From contig NZ_CP009754.1 of the NCBI RefSeq assembly GCF_000772045.1, positions 5,890,001 through 5,954,000 of the forward strand: a stretch of 64,000 bases of DNA. The letters are read 5' to 3'. Numbering within the stretch: the first letter of the stretch is position 1; every line of letters begins with the position of its first letter. The notes under the pieces were generated by a model. The model did no database searches, was not told the origin of the DNA, and worked only from the letters and a program-made list of their open reading frames with translations. Made by a program: the position numbers and the translations under genes. This document shows, piece after piece, positions 35,154 through 44,957 of this stretch. This DNA comes from Streptomyces sp. CCM_MD2014 (GTDB lineage: Bacteria > Actinomycetota > Actinomycetes > Streptomycetales > Streptomycetaceae).

Positions 35154-36620
35154 ATGTCCATGGCGATCGACACCACCCCGACTCCCACCCCGGCCCCCGC
35201 GGCCGGACAGCAGGCCGCTCCCCGGCTCTCGGCCCGCGAGCGGCTCGTCCTGTTCGTGCTCTGCGCGGCCCAGTTCATGGTCGCGCTCGACTTCTCCGTC
35301 CTGAACGTCGCCCTGCCCGTGCTCGGCGCGGACCTCGGCATGAGCACCTCCGCCCTCCAGTGGGCGGTCACCGCGTTCGCGCTGCCCTCCGGCGGGTTCC
35401 TGCTGCTCTTCGGCCGCATGGGCGACCTCTACGGCCGCCGCCGGCTCTTCCTCGCCGGCCTCGCGCTCTTCGGCGCCGCCTCCCTGCTGGCCACCCTCGC
35501 CTGGGACCCGGCCTCCTTCCTCGCCGGACGCGCCCTCCAGGGCCTCGGCGCGGCGGCCATCGTCCCGACCGGCATGTCCCTGCTGACCACGACCTTCCCC
35601 GAGGGCCCCGCCCGCGACCGGGCCCTCGGCATCTCCGGCACCCTGCTCTCGCTCGGCTTCACCGTCGGCATGGTGGCCGGCGGCGTCCTGACCGACCTGC
35701 TGAGCTGGCGCTCCACCATGGGCCTGCTCGCCCTGTTCGCCCTGATCGTGCTGCCCCTCGCGCCCCGTCTGCTGCCCGAGTCGCGGACCCCGGAGCGGCC
35801 CCGGCTCGACGTCCCCGGCGCGATCACCGTCACCGGCGGCCTGCTCTCCCTCATCTACGCCCTGACCACGGCCGCCGAACACGGCTTCGGCCGCACCGAC
35901 GTCCTCGCCACCCTCGCGGCGGGCCTGCTGCTCCTGGCCGCGTTCGCGGCCGTCGAGTCCCGCACCCCGGCGCCGCTCGTCTCGCTGCCGATGCTGCGCC
36001 GCCGCACGGTGGCCTGGGGCAACCTGGGCGGACTGGTCACCTTCTCGATGATGTCGACGGTCATCTTCGTGCTCACCCTGTACCTGCAGGAGATCCTGCG
36101 CCTGAGCGCCTTCCAGACAGGTCTGGTCTTCGGCGTGCAGGGCGTGCTGTCGGTGGTGGCCGGTTCCCTCGCCCCCCGCGTCATCGGCCGCTTCGGGGCC
36201 CGCCGCACCCTCGTCGGCGCGCTCGCCGGGCAGGGAGCCCTCGGACTGTCCCTGCTGGCGCTGGGGGAGGGCGGCTGGTCCGTGCTCCTGGCCACCGCCG
36301 CCGTCTCCCTGGCCAGCATGTGCCATCTGGGCGCGATCATCTCCTACGGCCTGACCGTCACCTCCGGCGTCCCCGACGAGGAGCAGGGCCTGGCGACCGG
36401 CCTGGTCACCTCCACCCAGCAGGTCGGCATCACCGTCGGCATCCCGCTGCTCGGCGTGCTGGCCACCACCGCGACCGACCTGCGGTCCGGCGTCCACACG
36501 GTGCTGGTCCTGGACGCGGCGATCGTGCTGGCGGCGGCCGTACTGGTCGCGGCGGGGCTGCGCACCGACCGGGCGGCCGGCTCAGGGACGGTCGAGGCGG
36601 AGCCGCTCGGCACGCGGTAG
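35154..36620 (+). CDS. MFS drug-efflux transporter (DHA2, 14 TM)
   Basis: 488 aa. DHA2 hallmarks: LDFSVLNVALPVLGADLG (motif D1), GRMGDLYGRRRLF (motif A), GRALQGLGAAAIVPTGMSLL (motif C) and about 14 hydrophobic segments. It is a proton antiporter for a hydrophobic drug or metabolite. ATG 35154 is three bases from GGAGG; the ATG at 35160 has better spacing. It is divergent from its presumed regulator. Its 3' end overlaps the opposite-strand YjbR gene by 39 bases. Confidence 0.9.
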   Translation: MSMAIDTTPTPTPAPAAGQQAAPRLSARERLVLFVLCAAQFMVALDFSVLNVALPVLGADLGMSTSALQWAVTAFALPSGGFLLLFGRMGDLYGRRRLFLAGLALFGAASLLATLAWDPASFLAGRALQGLGAAAIVPTGMSLLTTTFPEGPARDRALGISGTLLSLGFTVGMVAGGVLTDLLSWRSTMGLLALFALIVLPLAPRLLPESRTPERPRLDVPGAITVTGGLLSLIYALTTAAEHGFGRTDVLATLAAGLLLLAAFAAVESRTPAPLVSLPMLRRRTVAWGNLGGLVTFSMMSTVIFVLTLYLQEILRLSAFQTGLVFGVQGVLSVVAGSLAPRVIGRFGARRTLVGALAGQGALGLSLLALGEGGWSVLLATAAVSLASMCHLGAIISYGLTVTSGVPDEEQGLATGLVTSTQQVGITVGIPLLGVLATTATDLRSGVHTVLVLDAAIVLAAAVLVAAGLRTDRAAGSGTVEAEPLGTR

Positions 36621-36953
36621 ACCGGCGACGACCAGGTCGTACGAGTCCTCCACCAGCTCCCGGACCACGCGGTCCGGGAGCTCGCCGTGCGGTCCGCCGG
36701 CCACCGTCACCGTGTTCCAGTGCCGCTTGTTCATGTGCCACCCCGGGACGATCAGCCCCGGGTGCTCGCGCCGCAGCCGGACGGCGTCGTCCGGGTCGCA
36801 CTTGAGGTTGACGGTGAGCGGGCGCCCGTCCAGCGAGGTGAGCGCGAACATCTTCCCCGCCACCTTGAAGACCGAGATCTCCGGACTGAAGGGGAAGTCC
36901 TCCACCGCGGCGTTGAAGGAGAGACAGAAGCCGCGCAGTTGGGCCGGGGTCAT
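36582..36953 (-). CDS. YjbR/MmcQ-family protein
   Basis: 123 aa. FPFSPEISVFKVAGKMFAL, LTVNLKCDPDDAVRLRREHPGLIVPGWHMNKRHWNTV and VVRELVEDSYDLVVAGL match the YjbR (CyaY-like fold) family, often called MmcQ; a DNA-binding role is suggested by fold only. Its start overlaps the CNNM-gene stop as ATGA, so it is the last gene of the phoH-ybeY-CNNM operon. Confidence 0.9.
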   Translation of the reverse strand: MTPAQLRGFCLSFNAAVEDFPFSPEISVFKVAGKMFALTSLDGRPLTVNLKCDPDDAVRLRREHPGLIVPGWHMNKRHWNTVTVAGGPHGELPDRVVRELVEDSYDLVVAGLPRAERLRLDRP

Positions 36954-38254
36954 TCCGGCACGGCCTCCTCGGCCGGCTTCGCCGCGGCCACCGGCTCCAC
37001 CAGCACCGTCACGATCTTGTTCCGGCGGCCCGCGGCGGCCTCCGCCGTCAGCCGCAGCTCGCGGCCGTCGGGCAGCTCCACGATCGACGAGGCCCCGGCG
37101 ATCGGGACGCGGCCCAGTGCCTTCGCGAGCAGACCGCCGACGGTCTCCACGTCCTCGTCGTCGTACTCGTCCAGGCCGTACAGCTCGCCCAGGTCGCCGA
37201 TGTCCAGACGCGCGGTGACCCGGAAACGGTCCCCGCCCAGCTCCTCCACCGGCGGCAGCTCCCGGTCGTACTCGTCGGTGATCTCGCCGACGATCTCCTC
37301 GAGGATGTCCTCGATGGTGACGATGCCGGCCGTGCCGCCGTACTCGTCGATGACGACGGCGACGTGATTGCGCTCCTTCTGCATCTCGCGCAGCAGGTCA
37401 CCGGCGTTCTTGGTGTCCGGCACGAAGGACGCCGGGCGCATCGCGGTGGAGACCAGGTCGCCCTCCGCGTCCCGGCTGATGTGCGTCCTGCGGACCAGGT
37501 CCTTCAGGTACACGATGCCCACGATGTCGTCCTCGCTGTCGCCGGTCACCGGTATCCGGGAGAAACCGGAGCGCAGGGCGAGGGTGAGGGCCTGCCGGAT
37601 GGTCTTGTAGCGCTCGATGACGACGAGGTCGGTGCGCGGCACCATGACCTCCCGCACCAGCGTGTCGCCGAGCTCGAACACCGAGTGCACCATGCGGCGC
37701 TCCTCGGCCTCGATCAGCGACTCCGCCTCGGCGTAGTCCACCAGCGCCCGCAGCTCGGCCTCCGAGGCGAAGGGGCCCCGGCGGAAGCCCTTGCCGGGGG
37801 TGAGCGCGTTGCCGATGAGGATCAGCAGCGAGGGGATCGGGCCCATGATCCGGGCGAGCGGCAGCAGTACGTACGCCGCGACGGTCGCCGTGTTCAGCGG
37901 GTGCTGGCGCCCGATGGTGCGCGGGGAGACCCCGACGGCGACGTAGGAGAGCAGCACCATCACCGCGATGGCGATGATCAGCGCCTCGCCGGTGCCGTCG
38001 AACTGTCTCAGACAGGCGTACGTGACCAGCGCGGCGGCCGCCATCTCGCAGGCGACGCGGACCAGCAGCGCCACGTTGAGGTAGCGCGTGGGGTCGGCGG
38101 CGACCTGGGCGAGCTTCTCGCCGCCCCGGCGCCCGGAGCGCACCGCCTCCTCGGCGCGGAAGCTGGAGACCCTCGCGAGCCCCGCCTCCGCGCACGCGGC
38201 CAGCCAGGCGACCACCACCAGGGCGACGGCACCGGCGACGAGCGGGAGACTCAT
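36950..38254 (-). CDS. CNNM/CorC-type membrane protein with CBS domains (hemolysin C family)
   Basis: 434 aa from the ATG at 38254. The N-terminal DUF21 (CNNM) region has three to four membrane segments to about residue 150. Two CBS domains span about 205-330 (EVMVPRTDLVVIERYKTI, GFSRIPVTGDSEDDIVGIVYLKDL, VVIDEYGGTAGIVTIEDILEEIVGEI), and a CorC/HlyC C-terminal domain follows. The family is linked to magnesium or cobalt transport. Overlaps ybeY by ATGA. Confidence 0.92.
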   Translation of the reverse strand: MSLPLVAGAVALVVVAWLAACAEAGLARVSSFRAEEAVRSGRRGGEKLAQVAADPTRYLNVALLVRVACEMAAAALVTYACLRQFDGTGEALIIAIAVMVLLSYVAVGVSPRTIGRQHPLNTATVAAYVLLPLARIMGPIPSLLILIGNALTPGKGFRRGPFASEAELRALVDYAEAESLIEAEERRMVHSVFELGDTLVREVMVPRTDLVVIERYKTIRQALTLALRSGFSRIPVTGDSEDDIVGIVYLKDLVRRTHISRDAEGDLVSTAMRPASFVPDTKNAGDLLREMQKERNHVAVVIDEYGGTAGIVTIEDILEEIVGEITDEYDRELPPVEELGGDRFRVTARLDIGDLGELYGLDEYDDEDVETVGGLLAKALGRVPIAGASSIVELPDGRELRLTAEAAAGRRNKIVTVLVEPVAAAKPAEEAVPE

Positions 38255-38748
38255 GAGACCGTCGGGGCCGGGGACGGGCCGGTCAGGCCCCGCTCCGCAC
38301 GCCAGCCGTCCACGATCGCGGCCTGCAGACCGAACATCTCGGCCTTCTCGTCCGGCTCCTCGTGGTCGTACCCGAGCAGGTGCAGCACCCCGTGGACGGT
38401 CAGGAGCTGGAGCTCCTCGTCCATGGAGTGCTGCGTCGGCGCCTCCGCGCCCTGCTTGGCGGCTACCTCCGGGCAGAGCACGATGTCGCCGAGCAGCCCC
38501 TGCGGCGGCTCCTCCTCGTCCTTGGACGGCGGACGCAGCTCGTCCATCGGGAAGGACATCACGTCGGTGGGACCGGGCAGGTCCATCCACTGGATGTGCA
38601 GCTGCTCCATGGCACCGGCGTCCACGACGATCACCGAGAGCTCGGAGAGCGGGTGGATGCGCATCCGCGCGAGCGCGTAGCGGGCGATGTCGAGGATCGC
38701 CTGCTCGTCGACCTCGGTTCCGGACTCGTTGTTGACGTCGATCGACAT
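38251..38748 (-). CDS. ybeY: Endoribonuclease YbeY
   Basis: 165 aa. The metal motif HGVLHLLGYDHEEPDEKAEMF supplies the HxxxHxxxxxH triad. MSFPMDEL and GDIVLCPEVA are also typical. YbeY acts in 16S rRNA 3'-end maturation and 70S quality control. phoH lies 12 bp upstream and the CNNM gene overlaps downstream, the common bacterial order. Confidence 0.96.
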   Translation of the reverse strand: MSIDVNNESGTEVDEQAILDIARYALARMRIHPLSELSVIVVDAGAMEQLHIQWMDLPGPTDVMSFPMDELRPPSKDEEEPPQGLLGDIVLCPEVAAKQGAEAPTQHSMDEELQLLTVHGVLHLLGYDHEEPDEKAEMFGLQAAIVDGWRAERGLTGPSPAPTVS

Positions 38749-38760
38749 GGTCGTGCTGGT

Positions 38761-39840
<1,080 letters not shown>

Positions 39841-39945
39841 GGGCCGGCGCTCTAGGCCTGCTCGTCCTCCTCTGCGGCGTGCGCCGCGTGACGGGTGTGT
39901 CTGCTGACTCCAGCGTACGACTCCCCGCCCACAGCACCGAGTCGT

Positions 39946-41283
39946 TTATCCGACCGGTACCCGCCGCTGCTCGGCGAGCAGATCCCGGAACCAGCCGTAC
40001 GACGCCTTGGGCGTGCGCTCCAGCGTCGCGAAGTCCACGTGGACCAGTCCGAAGCGGCGGGCGTACCCCTCGGCCCACTCGAAGTTGTCCAGGAGCGACC
40101 ACACGAAGTAACCGCGCACGTCCACGCCCGCCTCCACCGCCCGGTGCAGGGCGCGCACGTGCCCGTCGAGGTAGGCGATCCGGTCCCGGTCGTCGAGGCC
40201 CTCGTAGGAGCAGCCGTTCTCCGTGATCACGACCGGCGGGAGGCGGTCGCCGTAGCGCTCGCGGAAGCCGGTGAGCAGTTCCGTCAGTCCCTCGGGGACG
40301 ACCGGCCAGCCGAAGTCCGTCAGCGGCCGCCCCTCGATCTCGCGCACCGAGAAGGGAAGTTCGGCAGGGAGCGTCACCCCGCCGAACTCGATCTCGGCAC
40401 CCTGCGGGGCGCCCACCCGCGTCGGCGCGTAGTAGTTCACGCCGTACCAGTCCAGGGGCTCGGCGATGATCTCCAGGTCGGCCGCCACGTCACCCGGCAT
40501 GAGGTCGCCGATGCCCTCCGGGTACCGCCCCGTGAGGAGCGGGTCGGCGAACATCCGGTTCAGCAGGAGGTCGTAGAACTCCGCCGCCTCCCGGTCCGCC
40601 GGGTCGTCGGAGGCCGGCCAGGTCGGGCCGTGCGAGTTGGCGATGCCGACGTCCGCCATCCCGGCCGCGCGCAGGGCCCGGACCGCGAGACCGTGCGCGA
40701 GGAGCTGGTGGTGGGCGGCCGGGAGCGCGTCGAACAGCAGTTTCCGGCCGGGGGCGTGGGTGCCCAGGGCGTGGCCGAGCAGGGTGTGCTCGGCGGGCTC
40801 GTTGAGGGTGATCCACTTGCCGACCCGGTCGCCGAGGCGCCCCGCGACGGCCGACACGTACTCGGCGAACCGGGCCGCCGTGTCCCGCTCCAGCCAGTCG
40901 AGGCCGGCCGGCAGGTCCCAGTGGAAGAGGGTCGCGACCGGCCGCACGCCCGCCGCGCACAGCTCGTCCACCAGGCGGTCGTAGAAGTCGAGGCCGCCGG
41001 GGGAGTCCGCCCGGGTCCAGGAGACCGAGAAGCGGTACGCGTCCACGCCGAGGTCCGCGAGCAGGGCCACGTCCTCGCGGTAGCGGTGGTAGTGGTCGCA
41101 GGCCACGGCCGCCGTCGAGCCGTCCTTCACCCGCCCGGGCTCGGCCGTGAAGGCGTCCCACACGGAGGGCCCCCGCAGAGCGGCCGCACCCTCGATCTGG
41201 TGCGCGGACGTGGACACGCCCCACAGGAAGCCGTCCGGGAACCGCGGCATCGGCTTCGCCGGCATCGCGTCGTCAGTCGCCAT
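39946..41283 (-). CDS. Family 1 glycoside hydrolase (beta-glucosidase)
   Basis: 445 aa from the ATG at 41283 (MATDDAMPAKPMPRFPDGF). GH1 barrel: FLWGVSTSAHQIEGA at the start, the acid/base glutamate in TLNEPAEH and the nucleophile in VVITENGCSYEG, ending with YGWFRDLL. No signal peptide is present, so it is intracellular and probably splits imported cellobiose or related beta-glucosides. No transporter or LacI regulator is adjacent. Confidence 0.94.
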   Translation of the reverse strand: MATDDAMPAKPMPRFPDGFLWGVSTSAHQIEGAAALRGPSVWDAFTAEPGRVKDGSTAAVACDHYHRYREDVALLADLGVDAYRFSVSWTRADSPGGLDFYDRLVDELCAAGVRPVATLFHWDLPAGLDWLERDTAARFAEYVSAVAGRLGDRVGKWITLNEPAEHTLLGHALGTHAPGRKLLFDALPAAHHQLLAHGLAVRALRAAGMADVGIANSHGPTWPASDDPADREAAEFYDLLLNRMFADPLLTGRYPEGIGDLMPGDVAADLEIIAEPLDWYGVNYYAPTRVGAPQGAEIEFGGVTLPAELPFSVREIEGRPLTDFGWPVVPEGLTELLTGFRERYGDRLPPVVITENGCSYEGLDDRDRIAYLDGHVRALHRAVEAGVDVRGYFVWSLLDNFEWAEGYARRFGLVHVDFATLERTPKASYGWFRDLLAEQRRVPVG

Positions 41284-41340
41284 GCGCGGATCATCCGTAC
41301 CCGCGGTAAGCGAAGTCAACGCCCGTGCACGCGGGCGGCG

Positions 41341-41607
41341 TTACGCGCCCTCCTTCAGCACCCGCGAGATCAGCGCGCGCTGTTCTTCGGTGAGCCGTGG
41401 ATCGGCGGCGTACACCGTCCGCCCGTCCACGGTGAGCTGGTAGCTGAACCCGTCCGGCACCCCGACCGGCGGGGTGGTCCGGCCGCCGGCGACCGCCCGC
41501 TCGGCCAGGGCGTGCCACTCGGCCGCGTCGGGGCGTCCCGCCGTGTCGACCTCCGCGTGGCGTTCGATGCCCGCGAAGCCTCCTGTGCGCCTCACCTGAA
41601 TCCGCAT
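41341..41607 (-). CDS. Emfourin-like inhibitor of M4 proteases
   Basis: 88 aa. The start MRIQVRRTGGFAGIERHAEV and the SYQLTVDGRTVY strand pattern resemble emfourin, a small inhibitor of protealysin-like M4 proteases first described in Serratia. The gene lies 21 bp downstream of the M4 protease gene on the same strand, which is the known arrangement. Identification is by motif memory; the Gly-Gly-Phe-Ala-Gly motif is the main support. Confidence 0.8.
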   Translation of the reverse strand: MRIQVRRTGGFAGIERHAEVDTAGRPDAAEWHALAERAVAGGRTTPPVGVPDGFSYQLTVDGRTVYAADPRLTEEQRALISRVLKEGA

Positions 41608-41628
41608 GGACCCGTGTCTAGTACGGAA

Positions 41629-42699
41629 CTACAGCGTCCGCACCCCGACCTGCTCCCAGGCCTTGCCGACCGCCTCCAGCACGTCCCCGTCGCCGTAGCG
41701 CTCCCGGGCTGCCTTCAGGGTCAGCGTCGCGAAGTCCGCGAACGGCGCGTCCTGGGCCAGCTCGCCGCCGGTCAGCACGTCGTACCAGACCTGCCCGGCC
41801 CGCTCCCAGGCGTGTCCGCCCAGCTCGGTGGCGAAGAGGTAGAAGGCGCGGTTGGGGATGCCGGAGTTGATGTGGACGCCGCCGTTGTCGCGGCCGGTGC
41901 GCACGTAGTCGTCCATCGTCGCGGGCTGCGGGTCCTTGCCGAGCACGTCGTCGTCGTAGGCCGTGCCCGGTGCCTTCATCGAGCGCAGCGCCTCGCCCGT
42001 CACGCGCGGGGCGAGCAGTCCGGCGCCGATCAGCCAGTCGGCCTCGGCGGCGGTCTGGCCCTGCGCGTACTGCTTGATGAGGGAGCCGAAGACGTCCGAC
42101 ACCGACTCGTTGAGCGCGCCGGGCTGCCCGTAGTAGGTCAGGTTGGCGGTGTGCTGGGTGACGCCGTGGGTCAGCTCGTGGCCGATCACGTCCAGGGCGA
42201 CGGTGAAGTCGAGGAAGATCTCCCCGTCCCCGTCGCCGAAGACCATCTGCTCGCCGTTCCAGAACGCGTTGTTGTACTCGCGGTCGTAGTGCACGGTCGC
42301 GTCCAGCGGCAGCCCGGCGCCGTCGATGGAGTCGCGCCGGTACACCGTGAGGTAGTGCTCGAAGGTGGCGCCCAGGCCCGCGTAGGCCCGGTTCACCGTG
42401 GCGTCCTGGCCGGGCTCGTCGCCCTCTCCGCGCACCTTGCGGCCCGGCAGGTCGGTGCCGTGCCGGGCGTCGTAGATCGTGCGCTGCGGCTTCCCGGGCT
42501 CGGCGCCGGCGAGCGGGGCCACGGCGGGGGCGCCGATGACCGTGGTCAGACCGCGGCGGGTGCGCTCCAGGGCGTCGCGCTGGAGGGTGCGCCGGGCGGG
42601 CCCGGCGAGCACCGGATCGGCGTGCTGGGCGAGCCGGTCGAGCACGTGGGGCGGCACGATGGTGCAGAAGACGGGCTGGAAGCCCCCGTATGTCGTCAT
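41629..42699 (-). CDS. M4-family metallopeptidase, protealysin-like (no signal peptide)
   Basis: 356 aa from the ATG at 42699. A short propeptide (MTTYGGFQPVFCTIVPPHVL, as in protealysin's PPxxL) is followed by the thermolysin catalytic core: VIGHELTHGVTQHTANLTYYGQPGALNESVSD provides HExxH and the third zinc ligand, and DNGGVHINSGIPNRAFYL the late histidine. There is no signal peptide, matching the cytoplasmic protealysin subgroup. The next gene downstream is its likely inhibitor. Confidence 0.93.
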   Translation of the reverse strand: MTTYGGFQPVFCTIVPPHVLDRLAQHADPVLAGPARRTLQRDALERTRRGLTTVIGAPAVAPLAGAEPGKPQRTIYDARHGTDLPGRKVRGEGDEPGQDATVNRAYAGLGATFEHYLTVYRRDSIDGAGLPLDATVHYDREYNNAFWNGEQMVFGDGDGEIFLDFTVALDVIGHELTHGVTQHTANLTYYGQPGALNESVSDVFGSLIKQYAQGQTAAEADWLIGAGLLAPRVTGEALRSMKAPGTAYDDDVLGKDPQPATMDDYVRTGRDNGGVHINSGIPNRAFYLFATELGGHAWERAGQVWYDVLTGGELAQDAPFADFATLTLKAARERYGDGDVLEAVGKAWEQVGVRTL

Positions 42700-42891
42700 G
42701 TCCGGCACTTTCGCACTGCGTGACCGGACTGTCACCACCCGCAACCACGATTGGTGCACGACGGCGCCAAGGTGGCTCCGCGATCCGGCCGTGAGTGGTA
42801 TACGGCACTTTTTGTCCCGGTTCCGGCCTCGGTCCCGCATACTGATACGGACCCGCGTGACCCGCGTGACTCGGCTAAGGTGCTGGGCATC

Positions 42892-42939
42892 ATGCGATTC
42901 GGGCTGCTTCTCCTTAGCTGCCGCGGCGAGGGCCTGTAG
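42892..42939 (+). CDS. leuA leader peptide
   Basis: ATG at 42892 encodes MRFGLLLLSCRGEGL: four consecutive leucine codons (CTG CTT CTC CTT) and a fifth before the stop. The mix includes CTT, rare in this genome, which would sharpen stalling when leucyl-tRNA is scarce. This is the classical transcription-attenuation arrangement; a leuA attenuator has been described in S. coelicolor. Confidence 0.88.
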   Translation: MRFGLLLLSCRGEGL

Positions 42940-42960
42940 AGGCCGACTCCCTCCCCGCGG
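42921..42960 (+). promoter_or_regulatory. leuA attenuator hairpin
   Basis: CCGCGGCGAGGG (42921-42932) pairs at 11 of 12 positions with CCCTCCCCGCGG (42949-42960). The 5' arm lies inside the leader ORF's last codons, so a ribosome there would block the stem. Confidence 0.65.
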
Positions 42961-43051
42961 AGCTTGGTGGTGCCGTCGGCCGTCCTTCCGGACACGCGGA
43001 CGACGCGGACACCGCCGAGATCCGCGGACATCACGAGGAGCCCACGCCATC

Positions 43052-44773
43052 ATGGCCAACCGCCAGCAGCCCAGCCCCATGCCGACCGCCAAGTACCGCG
43101 GCTACGACCAGGTCGACATCGCCGACCGCACCTGGCCGAACCAGCGGATCACCACCGCTCCCCGCTGGCTCTCCACCGACCTGCGCGACGGCAACCAGGC
43201 CCTGATCGACCCCATGTCGCCGGTCCGCAAGCGCGCCATGTTCGACCTGCTGGTCAAGATGGGCTACAAGGAGATCGAGGTCGGTTTCCCGGCCTCCGGC
43301 CAGACCGACTTCGACTTCGTACGGTCCATCATCGAGGACCCGGACGCGATCCCCGACGACGTCACCATCTCCGTACTGACCCAGGCCCGCGAGGACCTGA
43401 TCGAGCGCACGGTGGAGTCCCTGAAGGGCGCCAGGCGGGCCACCGTCCACCTGTACAACGCGACCGCCCCCGTCTTCCGCCGGGTCGTCTTCCGCGGCTC
43501 GCGCGACGACATCAAGCAGATCGCGGTCGACGGCACCCGCCTGGTCATGGAGTACGCCGAGAAGCTGCTGGGCCCCGAGACGGAGTTCGGCTACCAGTAC
43601 AGCCCCGAGATCTTCACCGACACCGAGCTGGACTTCGCCCTGGAGGTCTGCGAGGCGGTGATGGACACCTACCAGCCCGGCCCCGGCCGCGAGATCATCC
43701 TCAACCTGCCGGCCACGGTGGAGCGTTCGACGCCGTCCACGCACGCCGACCGCTTCGAGTGGATGGGCCGCAACCTGTCCCGCCGCGAGTACGTCTGCCT
43801 GTCCGTCCACCCGCACAACGACCGCGGCACGGCCGTGGCGGCGGCCGAGCTGGCGCTGATGGCCGGCGCCGACCGCATCGAGGGCTGCCTGTTCGGGCAG
43901 GGCGAGCGCACCGGCAACGTCGACCTGGTCACCCTGGGCATGAACCTGTTCTCCCAGGGCGTCGACCCGCAGATCGACTTCTCCGACATCGACGAGATCC
44001 GTCGCACGTGGGAGTACTGCAACCAGATGGAGGTCCACCCGCGCCACCCGTACGTGGGCGACCTGGTCTACACGTCCTTCTCCGGCTCCCACCAGGACGC
44101 CATCAAGAAGGGCTTCGACGCCATGGAGGCCGAGGCGAAGGCCAAGGGCGTCACCGTCGACGACATCGAGTGGGCGGTCCCCTACCTGCCGATCGACCCC
44201 AAGGACGTCGGCCGCTCCTACGAGGCGGTCATCCGCGTCAACTCGCAGTCCGGCAAGGGCGGCATCGCCTACGTCCTGAAGAACGACCACAGCCTGGACC
44301 TGCCGCGCCGGATGCAGATCGAGTTCTCGAAGATCATCCAGGCCAAGACGGACGCCGAGGGCGGCGAGATCACCCCGACCGCGATCTGGGACGTCTTCCA
44401 GGACGAGTACCTGCCCAACCCCGAGAACCCCTGGGGCCGCATCCAGGTCGCCAACGGGCAGACCACGACCGACCGCGACGGCGTCGACACCCTCACCGTC
44501 GACGCCACGGTCGACGGCGAGGAGACCACCCTGGTCGGCACCGGCAACGGCCCGATCTCGGCGTTCTTCCACGCGCTGCAGGGCGTCGGCATCGACGTGC
44601 GGCTGCTGGACTACCAGGAGCACACGATGAGCGAGGGCGCCTCCGCGCAGGCCGCCTCCTACATCGAGTGCGCCATCGGCGACAAGGTGCTGTGGGGCAT
44701 CGGAATCGACGCGAACACCACGCGCGCCTCGCTGAAGGCCATCGTCTCCGCCGTCAACCGCGCGGCGCGCTGA
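43052..44773 (+). CDS. leuA: 2-isopropylmalate synthase
   Basis: 573 aa. HMGL-like barrel with STDLRDGNQALIDPMSP, LSVHPHNDRGTAVAAAEL and EGCLFGQGERTGNVDL (metal and substrate site), then the C-terminal allosteric LeuA dimer domain (QEHTMSEGASAQAASYIE) that binds leucine. It condenses acetyl-CoA with 2-ketoisovalerate, the first committed step of leucine synthesis. It is the longer LeuA type-2 form found in actinobacteria. It is controlled by the upstream attenuator and by end-product feedback. Confidence 0.97.
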   Translation: MANRQQPSPMPTAKYRGYDQVDIADRTWPNQRITTAPRWLSTDLRDGNQALIDPMSPVRKRAMFDLLVKMGYKEIEVGFPASGQTDFDFVRSIIEDPDAIPDDVTISVLTQAREDLIERTVESLKGARRATVHLYNATAPVFRRVVFRGSRDDIKQIAVDGTRLVMEYAEKLLGPETEFGYQYSPEIFTDTELDFALEVCEAVMDTYQPGPGREIILNLPATVERSTPSTHADRFEWMGRNLSRREYVCLSVHPHNDRGTAVAAAELALMAGADRIEGCLFGQGERTGNVDLVTLGMNLFSQGVDPQIDFSDIDEIRRTWEYCNQMEVHPRHPYVGDLVYTSFSGSHQDAIKKGFDAMEAEAKAKGVTVDDIEWAVPYLPIDPKDVGRSYEAVIRVNSQSGKGGIAYVLKNDHSLDLPRRMQIEFSKIIQAKTDAEGGEITPTAIWDVFQDEYLPNPENPWGRIQVANGQTTTDRDGVDTLTVDATVDGEETTLVGTGNGPISAFFHALQGVGIDVRLLDYQEHTMSEGASAQAASYIECAIGDKVLWGIGIDANTTRASLKAIVSAVNRAAR

Positions 44774-44794
44774 CCAGCCGAAACGGTGGTTTGA

Positions 44795-44827
44795 GGTCCC
44801 GCTCGCCGGAAACCGGCGGGCGGGACC
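44795..44827 (+). terminator. leuA terminator
   Basis: GGTCCCGC-T-CGCCGG pairs with CCGGCG-G-GCGGGACC around an AAA loop, 22 bases after the stop. Confidence 0.85.
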
Positions 44828-44897
44828 CCGTCATATACCGGCCATATATCTGTGATGGTCACGAAAAGGTCTCGTCCGGGGTACTGACTCCACGTCG

Positions 44898-44916
44898 GTG
44901 ATGTGGCTAACATCAC
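44898..44916. promoter_or_regulatory. Inverted repeat upstream of the TerB-like gene
   Basis: GTGATGT-GGCTA-ACATCAC is a perfect 7+7 repeat 42 bases before the start codon, within the likely promoter. Regulator unknown. Confidence 0.5.
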
Positions 44917-44957
44917 GCCAGCGCGACGATGCTGTCGCGCCGTTACGGAGGTGCGAC

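Larger units (their letters stand above)
42700..43051 (+). promoter_or_regulatory. leuA upstream region with attenuator
   Basis: A 352-bp gap after the divergent M4 gene. It contains a possible -10 CATACT at 42838-42843, the 15-codon leucine leader at 42892-42939, the hairpin at 42921-42960, then a second GC-rich stretch before leuA. The ribosome site GAGGAG at 43035-43040 precedes the leuA ATG. Confidence 0.6.

Noticed and set aside
42721..42760. Possible tRNA or riboswitch in the leuA gap
   Set aside because: No cloverleaf or known aptamer pattern; the attenuator explains the structured part.
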